NCBI GenBank assembly: GCA_041603235.1
Contig: JBFIES010000012.1
Span: forward strand, 1 to 64,000
From: Panacagrimonas sp041603235
GTDB taxonomy: Bacteria; Pseudomonadota; Gammaproteobacteria; Nevskiales; Nevskiaceae
DNA length: 64,000 bases
Direction: 5' to 3'
Shown here: piece by piece, positions 43,587 through 52,219 of the stretch
How the letters are laid out: every line of letters begins with the position of its first letter
How positions within the stretch are numbered: position 1 is the stretch's first letter
The notes under the pieces: generated by a model
Databases searched by the model: none
Told to the model about the DNA's origin: nothing
The model's input: only the letters and a program-made list of their open reading frames with translations
Program-made: the position numbers and the translations under genes

Positions 43587-43610
43587 AAGGGGCCGAAAGG
43601 CCCCTTTTTT
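43587..43610 (+). terminator. Intrinsic terminator after the TorF-family gene
   Basis: GGGGCC-GAAA-GGCCCC followed by six T, starting 20 nt after the stop, with flanking AA/TT extending the stem to 8 bp. The GAAA tetraloop makes it a textbook terminator. comM converges on it from the other side. Confidence 0.93.
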
Positions 43611-43635
43611 GTGCGCCGCTCCAGCGGTCTGCTGC

Positions 43636-45144
43636 TCAGGTACGCCCGCGATCCAGTTCTCGCATGCGAAGTGCTTCCGCCAGATGCACGTTGCCTATGC
43701 CACTAGCGCCAGCCAGATCTGCGATGGTTCGGGCTACCTTGAGGACCCGGTGATAAGCGCGCGCCGACAAACCCAGACGAGACATGGCGGCCTCCAGGAG
43801 TTTTCGCCCCTGAGCATCCAGCGCGCAGTGTGCTTCGATCTGCTTCGGGCTCATCAAGGCATTGACGATGCCACTGCGCTCCATCTGCCTGTCCCGCGCA
43901 CTTTGCACGCGCATTCGAACATCGGCACTGGATTCGGCTTCGGTGTCAGTTGCACTCAGCAAAGCCTCGCGTTCGACACGTGGGACAAATAACTGCAGAT
44001 CAATTCGATCCAGCAGCGGGCCCGAAATCTTGCCTCGATATCGGCTGACCTGATCCGGGGTACAACGACATTTTCCTGCGTCATCGCCAAGAAAGCCGCA
44101 GGGGCAAGGGTTCATGGCGGCCACCAGCTGGAAACCTGCGGGAAAATCCGACTGACGCGCTGCCCGCGACACGGTGATCTGGCCAGATTCCAGGGGCTCA
44201 CGCAGAACCTCCAGCACGGACCGGGAGAATTCCGGCAGTTCATCCAGAAACAGGATGCCCAGGTGCGCGAGCGTGATCTCACCCGGGCGCGGAACCGCTC
44301 CGCCACCGACCAGCGCCACGCCGGAAGCCGTGTGGTGAGGCGCGCGATAAGGCCTCTGCCCCCAGCGGCTCACATCAAACCCGCCCTGCCCAACCGAGGC
44401 AATGGCGGCGACTTCGATGGCTTCGGCCTCAGTCAGGGCTGGCAGCAAGCTTGGAAGCCTTGCCGCCAGCATGCTCTTGCCCGAGCCCGGCGGGCCAATC
44501 ATCAGCATCGAGTGAGATCCGGCTGCGGCAATTTCCAGTGCGCGCTTGGCCTGCTGCTGGCCGCGCACATCTCCCAGATCCGCTACCGCCGCTGCTGTCA
44601 CACCGCTCGCGCTCGACGCTACCTGGACCAGCGAATTGGCGTGCAACTGCGCGCAGAGTTCCCCGAGGTGCCGTACTGGATAAATCTTCGCATCTCGCGC
44701 CAGCGCTGCCTCTTCGGCGTTCTGTGCCGGGACCAGCATGCGCCGTCCCGCCTGCGCAGCCTTTAACGCGGCTGGGAGTGCGCCGCGCACTGGGCGAATC
44801 TCCCCCGACAGCGACAGCTCGCCGAGCACCTCGATATCTGCAATAGCCGCCTCGGGAATCTGGCCAGAGGCCGCGAGCAGGCCCAGTGCAATCGCCAGAT
44901 CAAAGCGCGCGCCTTCCTTGGGCAGATCGGCGGGCGCCAGATTGCAGGTCATGCGCCGATTAGGAAACTGATATCCGCAGGTCTGCAGTGCCGCCTTGAC
45001 CCGGTCCTTGGCTTCGCGAACCGCCGCTTCGGGCAGTCCCACGATATTCAGTCCGGGCAGGCCGGGCGCCAAATGGACCTCCACCGTGACCAGGTCTGCG
45101 GCCAGCCCGTTCTGTGCGCGCGATAGGACGGTGGCCAGCGACAT
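43636..45144 (-). CDS. comM: ComM / YifB family AAA+ helicase
   Basis: A 502-residue Mg-chelatase-like ATPase. The N-terminal Lon-like domain (GLPGLNIVGLPEAAVREAKD) precedes the AAA+ core with Walker A GPPGSGKSML and the Walker B region LFLDELPEF. A CxC cluster CPCGFLGDDAGKCRC follows, and the C-terminal Mg_chelatase_C domain ends the protein. ComM is a hexameric branch-migration helicase that extends heteroduplex during natural transformation in Vibrio and Acinetobacter. ubiK lies 53 nt upstream on the same strand, a common pairing. Confidence 0.95.
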   Translation of the reverse strand: MSLATVLSRAQNGLAADLVTVEVHLAPGLPGLNIVGLPEAAVREAKDRVKAALQTCGYQFPNRRMTCNLAPADLPKEGARFDLAIALGLLAASGQIPEAAIADIEVLGELSLSGEIRPVRGALPAALKAAQAGRRMLVPAQNAEEAALARDAKIYPVRHLGELCAQLHANSLVQVASSASGVTAAAVADLGDVRGQQQAKRALEIAAAGSHSMLMIGPPGSGKSMLAARLPSLLPALTEAEAIEVAAIASVGQGGFDVSRWGQRPYRAPHHTASGVALVGGGAVPRPGEITLAHLGILFLDELPEFSRSVLEVLREPLESGQITVSRAARQSDFPAGFQLVAAMNPCPCGFLGDDAGKCRCTPDQVSRYRGKISGPLLDRIDLQLFVPRVEREALLSATDTEAESSADVRMRVQSARDRQMERSGIVNALMSPKQIEAHCALDAQGRKLLEAAMSRLGLSARAYHRVLKVARTIADLAGASGIGNVHLAEALRMRELDRGRT

Positions 45145-45197
45145 GGCGAGCGGCGATCAGCTACGCGCTGTCGCCGCAATAAACAGGACGACAGATG

Positions 45198-45467
45198 CTA
45201 TTTCGCAGCACTGCCATCGCTGCCGGAAGCACCCTGCTCCAGCTTTTCAAGGCGCGCCTCAAGTTCACGCAGGCGCTTCTGTGTTCGCGCGAGCACTTCC
45301 GCCTGCACGTCAAAACGCTCACGCGAGACCAAATCCCAGCGTTCGAGGTTGCTGCGCAGCACCGCCCTGAAATTGTCCTCCAGCTCAGCCCGCAAACTTC
45401 GAACGCCCGGCGGCAAGATGGCCGCTAGACGCTCTGCCAGTTCCTCTACGCCTCGAGTTGGATTCAT
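45198..45467 (-). CDS. ubiK: Ubiquinone biosynthesis accessory factor UbiK
   Basis: An 89-residue BMFP/YqiC family protein. The N-terminal amphipathic part (NPTRGVEELAERLAAILP) and the coiled-coil LDLVSRE-like block, here WDLVSRERFDVQAEVLART, match E. coli UbiK. The C-terminal coiled coil (LRELEARLEKLEQ) drives trimerisation. It assists the soluble Ubi complex in ubiquinone synthesis. The ATG at 45467 aligns with the E. coli start; an in-frame ATG three codons earlier is possible. Confidence 0.9.
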   Translation of the reverse strand: MNPTRGVEELAERLAAILPPGVRSLRAELEDNFRAVLRSNLERWDLVSRERFDVQAEVLARTQKRLRELEARLEKLEQGASGSDGSAAK

Positions 45468-45485
45468 CCGCTCCATATCAGCTGA

Positions 45486-46781
45486 TCAGAGGAAGCGCAG
45501 GGCCACGATCGCCACCAGAGTTGGCGGAATCGCTGCAAACAAAAGACCCAAGGGGCTGATGGCCTCATCCTCGAAGCGAACCTTGAGGATAGAGAAACCA
45601 GCAGGGTTGGGCGCATTGGCAATGACGGTCAAGCCGCCACCGGTGACAGCACCCGCCACCAGCATGTACTTGAACTGATCGCTCAAGCCTTCCACCAATG
45701 AACCGAGATAGGTCAGCGCCGCATTGTCGGTAATGGCGGTCAGCGCGGTCGCGCCGAAGTAAACCGCATCCGGGCTCATGTTGAGCAGCAAGGGTTGCAA
45801 CCACCACTGCTGCTGGCCGCCCAGTACGACCAGGCCTGCCAGGAAGAAGGCCACCAACAGGCCCTCACGCACGATCAGGCGGCCCTGGTAATGCTGATAA
45901 GCCGTGGCAAAGCCCATGAAGAAGAGCAGCAGGCCCAGGAACAAGGCCGGATGGTGGGCAAAGAACACCACGCCAAACAGGATGGCCACGTTCACCGCCA
46001 TGATCTGTACCGGCACAGCCTCGCGCTTCGAAACCGGCGGTGCTGGCATGGCGCGCAATTCCTTGGCAAAGACCAGGCAAATCAGGGTGGCATTGGTCAC
46101 CACTGCAATCGCCGCTTTCCAGCCGAAATGGGTGAGCATGAACATGATGTCCCAGTTCCATTTGCTCGCCACCATCAGTACGGGCGGAGCGGCAAACGGA
46201 GTGAGTACGCCGCCGATGGAAATATTGACGAAGAGCACGCCGACGGTGGCGTACTTGAAGCGCTTGGACAGATTCTCGTGGTGCAGGAAGCGATCGCGCA
46301 ACATCAGCGCGCCGAGGGTCATTGCGGCAGGTTCGGTAATGAAGGAGCCCAGCAAAGGCACAAAGAACAGGATGCTGAAGAAGGTGGCCGGCCCGGACGG
46401 CAGGGGCACGATTTTGGATACGCCCGAAACCATCATCGAGGCCAGATCCAGAATGGGGCGGCTACCGGCCACGATCATGATCGCAAACACGAACATGGGC
46501 TCAGTGAAATTGCGCCCATCGATGTATTCCACTGCGGCGTCTTTTCCGACCAGCGCGAACATGGTCATGATCAACACCATTGCCCAGAAGCCGAAGACCA
46601 CCTCGACCTCACCCAGCAAATGGAAAATGCCCTCATGCGCTGGATGCTTGTGCGCAAGATGCTCGAAATATTTGGTCGAAAACGTGTGGATCAGCGCAAT
46701 ACCAAAGATTACGGCTGCCACGACATCAATAGTTGTTGGGTTCACGGCGGATCTTGGGAATGTGGATGGCGTCTTGGTCAC
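45486..46781 (-). CDS. Putative Na+/H+ antiporter (Na_H_antiport_3 type)
   Basis: A 431-residue integral membrane protein with about 11 hydrophobic helices. Conserved segments such as FVPLLGSFITEPAAMTLGALML, given here only in part, SIGGVLTPFAAPPVLMVA and ALTAITDNAALTYLGSLVEG place it in the uncharacterised Na+/H+ antiporter family, where buried acidic and polar residues would carry cations. Transport specificity is by family name only. The GTG at 46781 lacks a clear ribosome site; a GTG 12 codons in is the alternative. It lies 9 nt upstream of ubiK, possibly in the same transcript, and is divergent from the ABC operon. Confidence 0.82.
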   Translation of the reverse strand: MTKTPSTFPRSAVNPTTIDVVAAVIFGIALIHTFSTKYFEHLAHKHPAHEGIFHLLGEVEVVFGFWAMVLIMTMFALVGKDAAVEYIDGRNFTEPMFVFAIMIVAGSRPILDLASMMVSGVSKIVPLPSGPATFFSILFFVPLLGSFITEPAAMTLGALMLRDRFLHHENLSKRFKYATVGVLFVNISIGGVLTPFAAPPVLMVASKWNWDIMFMLTHFGWKAAIAVVTNATLICLVFAKELRAMPAPPVSKREAVPVQIMAVNVAILFGVVFFAHHPALFLGLLLFFMGFATAYQHYQGRLIVREGLLVAFFLAGLVVLGGQQQWWLQPLLLNMSPDAVYFGATALTAITDNAALTYLGSLVEGLSDQFKYMLVAGAVTGGGLTVIANAPNPAGFSILKVRFEDEAISPLGLLFAAIPPTLVAIVALRFL

Positions 46782-46930
46782 TGTGACAACGGACCGGGGC
46801 TAAGTGTGCAACATTTGCATCGGCGATGCCCTTGTGAGCAAAGCAACGATCCGTAAAATTGGCGGCCCGGCGGAACCAGTGACCCGTCAGAGGGTCCATC
46901 AACCGCCCACAATTTCAAGAACGAAGGCAG

Positions 46931-47884
46931 ATGGTGAACTCGGACATTCTCATAGAGGCACGCGGCCTCACACGGCGCTTTGGCCCCAATGTGGCAGTCG
47001 ACAATGTCAGCCTGCAATTGGCCCAGGGGGAAATCCTTGGTCTGCTCGGTCCCAACGGGGCTGGCAAATCGACCACTATGAAGATGCTGACCGGCAATCT
47101 CGCACCCAGCGAGGGTGAGGTCCTGATTCACGGCCAATCCCTGCGCGACCATGAGATTCAAGCCAAGCAGCAACTCGACTACCTGCCGGAACAGCCGCCG
47201 GTGTATCCGGAACTGACCGTCGACGAGTACCTGCGCTACTGCGCCGGCTTGCACGGAATTTCCCGAAAGGACTGCGCCGAGGCCATGGCCTCGGCCAAGC
47301 GGGACTGCGGCCTGAGTGAGGTGGGCCGCCGCGTGATCGGCAATCTATCCAAGGGTTTCCAGCAGCGCGTGGGGCTGGCACAGGCCATTATTCATCGCCC
47401 GCCGGTGGTGGTGCTGGATGAGCCCACTGTTGGGCTGGATCCGATTCAGATTCGCGAGATTCGGTCCCTGATCCGCAATCTGGGAGCCAACCACAGTGTG
47501 ATTCTGTCCAGCCACATCCTTCCCGAGATACAGGCGGTTTGCTCTCGCGTGGTCATCATCAGCCGCGGCAAACTGGTCTACGACGCTCCGACGGACCGGC
47601 AGGCGGAAGACAGTGCCGTAATCATCCAGCTGGCACGTGCACCAGAACTGTCGGAGCTGGCGAGCGTCAGCGGCGTAGCCCGCGTGACCGCGCAGGAAAA
47701 CGGACAGTTCACCCTGAACTTGAACCCTGGCGCTGATCCGCGCGAATCGCTGGTCAAGCTGGCGGTCAAGCACGACTGGGGGCTGCAGGAGCTGCGCCTG
47801 CAATCCAAGACCCTGGAAGAAATTTTTGTGGAACTGACGTCTGGCGAAGTCGCCAGCGAGGCCGCTTACGAGGAAGCCGCATGA
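46931..47884 (+). CDS. ABC transporter ATP-binding protein (GldA-like)
   Basis: A 317-residue ATPase. Walker A is GLLGPNGAGKSTTMKML, the signature is LSKGFQQRVGLAQ (in place of LSGGQ), Walker B is VVVLDEPTVGLDP, and the H-loop is ILSSHILPE. About 80 C-terminal residues form an accessory domain. It overlaps the permease gene by 4 nt (ATGA). With the following GldF/GldG-like genes and DUF4340 it forms the exporter module named after Flavobacterium gliding genes but widespread in non-gliding bacteria. The substrate is unknown. Confidence 0.92.
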   Translation: MVNSDILIEARGLTRRFGPNVAVDNVSLQLAQGEILGLLGPNGAGKSTTMKMLTGNLAPSEGEVLIHGQSLRDHEIQAKQQLDYLPEQPPVYPELTVDEYLRYCAGLHGISRKDCAEAMASAKRDCGLSEVGRRVIGNLSKGFQQRVGLAQAIIHRPPVVVLDEPTVGLDPIQIREIRSLIRNLGANHSVILSSHILPEIQAVCSRVVIISRGKLVYDAPTDRQAEDSAVIIQLARAPELSELASVSGVARVTAQENGQFTLNLNPGADPRESLVKLAVKHDWGLQELRLQSKTLEEIFVELTSGEVASEAAYEEAA

Positions 47885-48624
47885 AGAATGTGATGTCGAT
47901 TGCCGCTCACGAAACGCGGCGCATTTTTGTCTCGCCTCTGGCCTGGGCGGTTCTGGGCGTTGCCCAAGCCATTTTCGGCTACATCTTTGCCGGTTCGGTG
48001 ATTCAGTATCTGAGAAATTCTGATGTTGCAGACCAGTCTGTAGGCGTCTCCGATTACGTGGGAAGCGGGCTCTATGGTTCGGCCACCATCATCCTGTTGC
48101 TGATCCTGCCCTTGATGACGATGCGCCTGTTTTCGGAGGAGCGGAAGTCCGGCACGCTGACCTTGCTGTTTTCCGCGCCCGTGAGCCTGATTGAAATCGT
48201 GCTCGGCAAGTTCTTTGGCGTCATGGTTTTCATTGCCGCCATGCTGGGCCTGCTGGCCCTGATGCCCGCCTCGCTGTTGCTGGCAGTTGATCTGGACATC
48301 GGTCGCCTGGCCGCAGGCCTGCTGGGCATTTTCCTGCTCACCATGTCTTTTGCAGCTTGCGGCTTGTTCATCTCCTCGCTCACGCGCGAGCCCACGATTG
48401 CGGCGGTCGGAACCTTTGCTGCCCTGCTGCTGATCTGGCTGCTGAAGATGCCGGCAAGTTTTGACACGCCCTTTGCTGCAGCATTCGATTACCTGTCGTT
48501 GATCAGTCATTACCAGAACCTGATCACGGGCCTGTTTGATTCCTCGGACGTGGCGTATTACCTGCTGTTTACCACGCTCTTTCTGTGGCTGACGGTGGTT
48601 CGCCTGGACATGGAACGCAATTGA
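47881..48624 (+). CDS. ABC transporter permease (GldF-like)
   Basis: A 247-residue permease with six predicted membrane helices of the ABC-2 type. The sequence LFSEERKSGTLTLLFSAPV is the characteristic cytoplasmic coupling segment. It overlaps the ATPase gene. A gap of 46 nt separates it from the next gene on the same strand. Confidence 0.9.
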   Translation: MKNVMSIAAHETRRIFVSPLAWAVLGVAQAIFGYIFAGSVIQYLRNSDVADQSVGVSDYVGSGLYGSATIILLLILPLMTMRLFSEERKSGTLTLLFSAPVSLIEIVLGKFFGVMVFIAAMLGLLALMPASLLLAVDLDIGRLAAGLLGIFLLTMSFAACGLFISSLTREPTIAAVGTFAALLLIWLLKMPASFDTPFAAAFDYLSLISHYQNLITGLFDSSDVAYYLLFTTLFLWLTVVRLDMERN

Positions 48625-48670
48625 AATTTCAGGTCGCCTCTCCGCGTCGCTATCGCAAATTTTTCGATCA

Positions 48671-50062
48671 ATGAAAAGCAAAGCACAAAATCTTGTCCAG
48701 CAGATCATCAGCGGACTGTTGATCATTGCCGTCATCATCGCGCTGGGCTGGTTGTCGGTTCGCTACAACTTCAAGCAGGACTGGACCTTCAACAATCGCA
48801 ACACGATTTCCGAAGCGAGCCAGAAGCAACTGGCGTCGATGAAGGACCCGGTACGGATGATCGCCTTCGCCTATCCCGGTGCGCCGGAGCGTGCTTCGAT
48901 CCAGTATTTCGTCGACCAGTATTCGCGCTTCAAGAAAGACTTCGAGATCGAGTTCGTTGACCCCAGCACGCAGCCGCAGAAGGTCAAGGAGTACGAGATA
49001 TCCCTGGCGGGCGAAGTGGTGATCGAGTATCAGGGACGTCGTGAAACCTTGCGGACGATGTCCGAGCAGATCATCACCGAGACGCTGCAGCGGCTGAGCT
49101 ATTCAGGCGAGAAATTCATCGTGTTTCTGGAAGGTCACGGTGAGCGCGCGGTGCTGGACTCAGACGCGCAGGGCGCGTTCACACATTTCGCGGAAGTGCT
49201 CCAGAGCAAGGGGCTCAAGGTCCAGCCGCTGAGTCTGGTCAGCAACCCCGCCGTGCCGGACAACGCTTCGGCGCTGGTCATCGCAAGCCCGCGCGGCCAG
49301 CTGCTTGAGGGCGAGATCAAGCTCATCAACGACTACATCGAGAAGGGCGGCAACCTGCTGTGGCTGGCCGACCCTGACAACCCTCCGGGTTTGCAGATGG
49401 TTGCCGATACGCTGGGCATTGAATGGCAAGATGGCTATGCCGTGTTTCCCGAGTACGAGTTGCTCGGCACCGGCCACCCCGGCATTTTCGCCGCGCTGGA
49501 CTACCCGCCTAGTCCGGTCACCCAGGGCCTCGATCAGATCACCCTGTTCCCGCTAGTGCGGTCATTAACGGCACGCGAGGACAGCGGCTGGGTGGCCCAG
49601 CCGATGCTGACCAGCAGCCCCGCTGCCTGGCTGGAAACCCAGCCGCTGGATGAGTCCGGTGTCGCGCTGGATGTAGACAAGGGCGACATTGCCGGCCCCC
49701 TGACCATCGGCATGAGTCTGACCCGCAACATCGATGACCCGGATGCGTCAGCGGCGTCTGAACAGGATCAGGATTCGGCCAAAGCGCAGAAGCAGCAGCG
49801 CGTGGTTTTGATTGGCGACGCCGATTTCATGTCCAACAGCAACCTCGGTCAGCTGGGCAATCAGCAGCTGGGCCTGAACATCATCCAGTGGTTGGCGAGT
49901 CGCGACGAGCAGCTCAACATCGACGTACCCAAGGCGCCGGACACCAACCTGTTCCTGCCGAGCTGGGCGGTGATTGTCCTCAGCGCCGGTTTTGTCATTG
50001 TGTTGCCCCTGCTGCTGATCGGCATCGGTGTCACGCGCTGGGTTCTGAGACGGCGCCGATGA
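48671..50062 (+). CDS. Gldg family ABC exporter auxiliary protein
   Basis: A 463-residue protein with a membrane segment near each end (about residues 11-32 and 435-458) and a large extracytoplasmic domain between them. The core contains the GldG-type ABC_transp_aux region, including the FLEGHGERAV block. It is the expected third component of the exporter. An acidic Gln/Asp-rich stretch (about residues 360-377) interrupts the domain. Confidence 0.88.
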   Translation: MKSKAQNLVQQIISGLLIIAVIIALGWLSVRYNFKQDWTFNNRNTISEASQKQLASMKDPVRMIAFAYPGAPERASIQYFVDQYSRFKKDFEIEFVDPSTQPQKVKEYEISLAGEVVIEYQGRRETLRTMSEQIITETLQRLSYSGEKFIVFLEGHGERAVLDSDAQGAFTHFAEVLQSKGLKVQPLSLVSNPAVPDNASALVIASPRGQLLEGEIKLINDYIEKGGNLLWLADPDNPPGLQMVADTLGIEWQDGYAVFPEYELLGTGHPGIFAALDYPPSPVTQGLDQITLFPLVRSLTAREDSGWVAQPMLTSSPAAWLETQPLDESGVALDVDKGDIAGPLTIGMSLTRNIDDPDASAASEQDQDSAKAQKQQRVVLIGDADFMSNSNLGQLGNQQLGLNIIQWLASRDEQLNIDVPKAPDTNLFLPSWAVIVLSAGFVIVLPLLLIGIGVTRWVLRRRR

Positions 50063-50093
50063 GCAGGATTGCCCCGCCCACAAAGCAATTCAC

Positions 50094-50984
50094 ATGAAAA
50101 GGCTCTACCTCAATCTCGTTCTGCTCGCCGTTCTGGCCGGGCTCGGTGTTGCGATCTGGCTGGCTCAGGAAGAAGAGGAAAAAGGTCCGCCCCTGACAGC
50201 CTTGAGCCAGGATCAGGTTACGCACATCAGCATCGCTCACCCCGATCAGTCCGCAATCGAACTGGAGAAAATCGAAGGTCAATGGCGGCTGGTGTCACCG
50301 GTCAAGGCGATTGCAGACAAGTACGAGGTCAACGGCATTCTGGCCCTGGCCACGCTGGAAATCGGCAAACAGCTGGACGGCGCAACGAACCTGTCTGAGC
50401 TTGGACTCGAACCACCGAAGTACAGCGTCACGCTCGATGATGTTCGTATCGATCTGGGCGGCACGGAGCCCATCAAGTTCCGCCGCTATGTCTCGACGGG
50501 CGGCAAAGTGGGCCTGGTCCCTGATCCGCCCAGCGCTGCGCTGGACGCCGATTACTCAGATCTGGTGGCCAAGCAAATTGTCCCTGAAGGTCGCGAGATC
50601 ACGCGGATCAGCCTGCCCGCACTCACACTGGAAAAGGCAGATGGCGGTGGGTGGAAGGCAGCGGAGGCGCCCGATGCCAAAGCCTCCGACCTGAGCGCTT
50701 TGGCAGAGTCCTGGCGTACTGCTAAGGCGATGTGGAATGCAGCGGAGCCCGCCGAAGGCTCCAGTGGGGATGCCATTACGCTCGTGCTCGATGATGGCGA
50801 GCAGATTGATCTGGTAGTGGCGGCCCGCAATCCGCAGCTGATTCTGTCGCGGCCGGCGCTGGGCATGCGTTACACGCTGTCCAAAGCCCTGACCGAGACC
50901 TTGCTGCAATTGCCAGCCCAAGCGCCGGAAGCTGACGGCGAGTCACTGGCAGAAGAAGCGCCGGAAGCTGAGGCTCAGCAATAG
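50094..50984 (+). CDS. DUF4340 domain protein
   Basis: A 296-residue protein with one N-terminal membrane anchor (about residues 5-22) and a periplasmic DUF4340 domain. It starts 31 nt after the Gldg gene and is the usual last gene of this exporter operon. The C-terminal tail is Ala/Glu-rich. DUF4340 has no known function. It is convergent with the leucine dehydrogenase-like gene with 10 nt between stop codons. Confidence 0.88.
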   Translation: MKRLYLNLVLLAVLAGLGVAIWLAQEEEEKGPPLTALSQDQVTHISIAHPDQSAIELEKIEGQWRLVSPVKAIADKYEVNGILALATLEIGKQLDGATNLSELGLEPPKYSVTLDDVRIDLGGTEPIKFRRYVSTGGKVGLVPDPPSAALDADYSDLVAKQIVPEGREITRISLPALTLEKADGGGWKAAEAPDAKASDLSALAESWRTAKAMWNAAEPAEGSSGDAITLVLDDGEQIDLVVAARNPQLILSRPALGMRYTLSKALTETLLQLPAQAPEADGESLAEEAPEAEAQQ

Positions 50985-50994
50985 ACTGGAAAAT

Positions 50995-52044
50995 TCAGCG
51001 TTTGAATTTTTCTTCTGCGAGCTGATCGGCAATATCGCTGGTCGGAAGCTTCAGCTCCTCTGACTTTGCGAATATCTGCGTGAGTGTCGGGCCGATTTGC
51101 CGGACATGTGATTCGACATCGGCCCAGCGCCGCGTATCGCCCTCGTAGTAGAGATTGATGATGCCGCCGGCATTGATCGCGTAATCAGGCGCATACAACA
51201 CACCGCGATCCAGCAGAGCCTGACCGTGACGCGGTTCGGCCAGTTGATTATTGGCGGCACCGGCCACGATGCCCGCACGCAATAAGGGAATGCTTTGATC
51301 ATTTAGGACAGCGCCCAGAGCACAAGGCGCAAGAACATCCACATCCTGATGCAGGACGTCATTCATGGAGACAGCTTGCGCCGCAAACTGCTGCACACAG
51401 GCCTCAACAGCCGGCGCATAGCTGTCACAGACCCACAGTTTTGCGCCGGCTTCGTGCAGATGCCGAGCCAGAACCTGCCCCACCTTGCCCACGCCCTGGA
51501 TCGCAACGCGCAGGCCTTGAAGCTCATCGCGGCCCAGCTTGAATCGCACGGCCGCCTGGATGCCGACAAAAACACCCAGGGCCGTCGCCGCCGAGGTGTC
51601 CCGATCACCAGGGTCATTGGCGTTGGGCGCGGCGCCATGCCCGCCAATGTGGCTGGTTTCGCGAAGCATCTCGCGCATGTCAGCCTCATCTGTGCCTGAA
51701 TCTTCGGCCACCCGATAGCGACCGCCGAGTGAGTGCACCAGACGGCCCATGGCCTGCATCATCTGTGGCGTCTTGTTCCGGCGTGGGTCCGCGATCACCA
51801 CGCTCTTGCCGCCACCCTGCCGCAAGCCCGCCAGTGCCGCCTTGTAGGTCATGCCGCGCGAAAGGCGCAGGACATCGGTCAGCGCGTCCGCATCATTGGC
51901 GTAGTCATAGACCCGGCAGCCGCCCAGCGAGGGTCCAAGTGCGGTACTGTGGACCGCAATGATCGCCCGCAGACCCGATTCAGCGTCGAATCCGTAGACA
52001 ATCTCTTCGTGTTCGTCGAACTCGGGGTGGTCAAAAACGCTCAT
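50995..52044 (-). CDS. Leucine/valine/phenylalanine-type amino acid dehydrogenase
   Basis: A 349-residue Glu/Leu/Phe/Val dehydrogenase family enzyme. It has the glycine-rich substrate loop TALGPSLGGCRVY, the catalytic lysines in MTYKAALAGLRQGGGKSVV, and the NAD-binding fold VAIQGVGKVGQVLARHL. Such enzymes interconvert branched-chain amino acids and 2-oxo acids with NAD+. Substrate choice among Leu, Val and Phe cannot be read by eye. The start is the ATG before SVFDHPEF; the frame extends 28 codons further without support. It is divergent from the transglutaminase gene. Confidence 0.9.
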   Translation of the reverse strand: MSVFDHPEFDEHEEIVYGFDAESGLRAIIAVHSTALGPSLGGCRVYDYANDADALTDVLRLSRGMTYKAALAGLRQGGGKSVVIADPRRNKTPQMMQAMGRLVHSLGGRYRVAEDSGTDEADMREMLRETSHIGGHGAAPNANDPGDRDTSAATALGVFVGIQAAVRFKLGRDELQGLRVAIQGVGKVGQVLARHLHEAGAKLWVCDSYAPAVEACVQQFAAQAVSMNDVLHQDVDVLAPCALGAVLNDQSIPLLRAGIVAGAANNQLAEPRHGQALLDRGVLYAPDYAINAGGIINLYYEGDTRRWADVESHVRQIGPTLTQIFAKSEELKLPTSDIADQLAEEKFKR

Positions 52045-52219
52045 GGCGGGCCCTGAAAGATGGTTCACCATCATAGTCAAGCACAGTCGACCTGTGTTCC
52101 AGGCTGAACTTGGAGCGATATTTGCCAATCAAAGCTGTCCTGGCATTGCACCGCCTTCAGTCTCATGCGCCGACCCACTTAGTGCGTATGATCATCAGAC
52201 CTTTTCAAGGTAATCAAAC

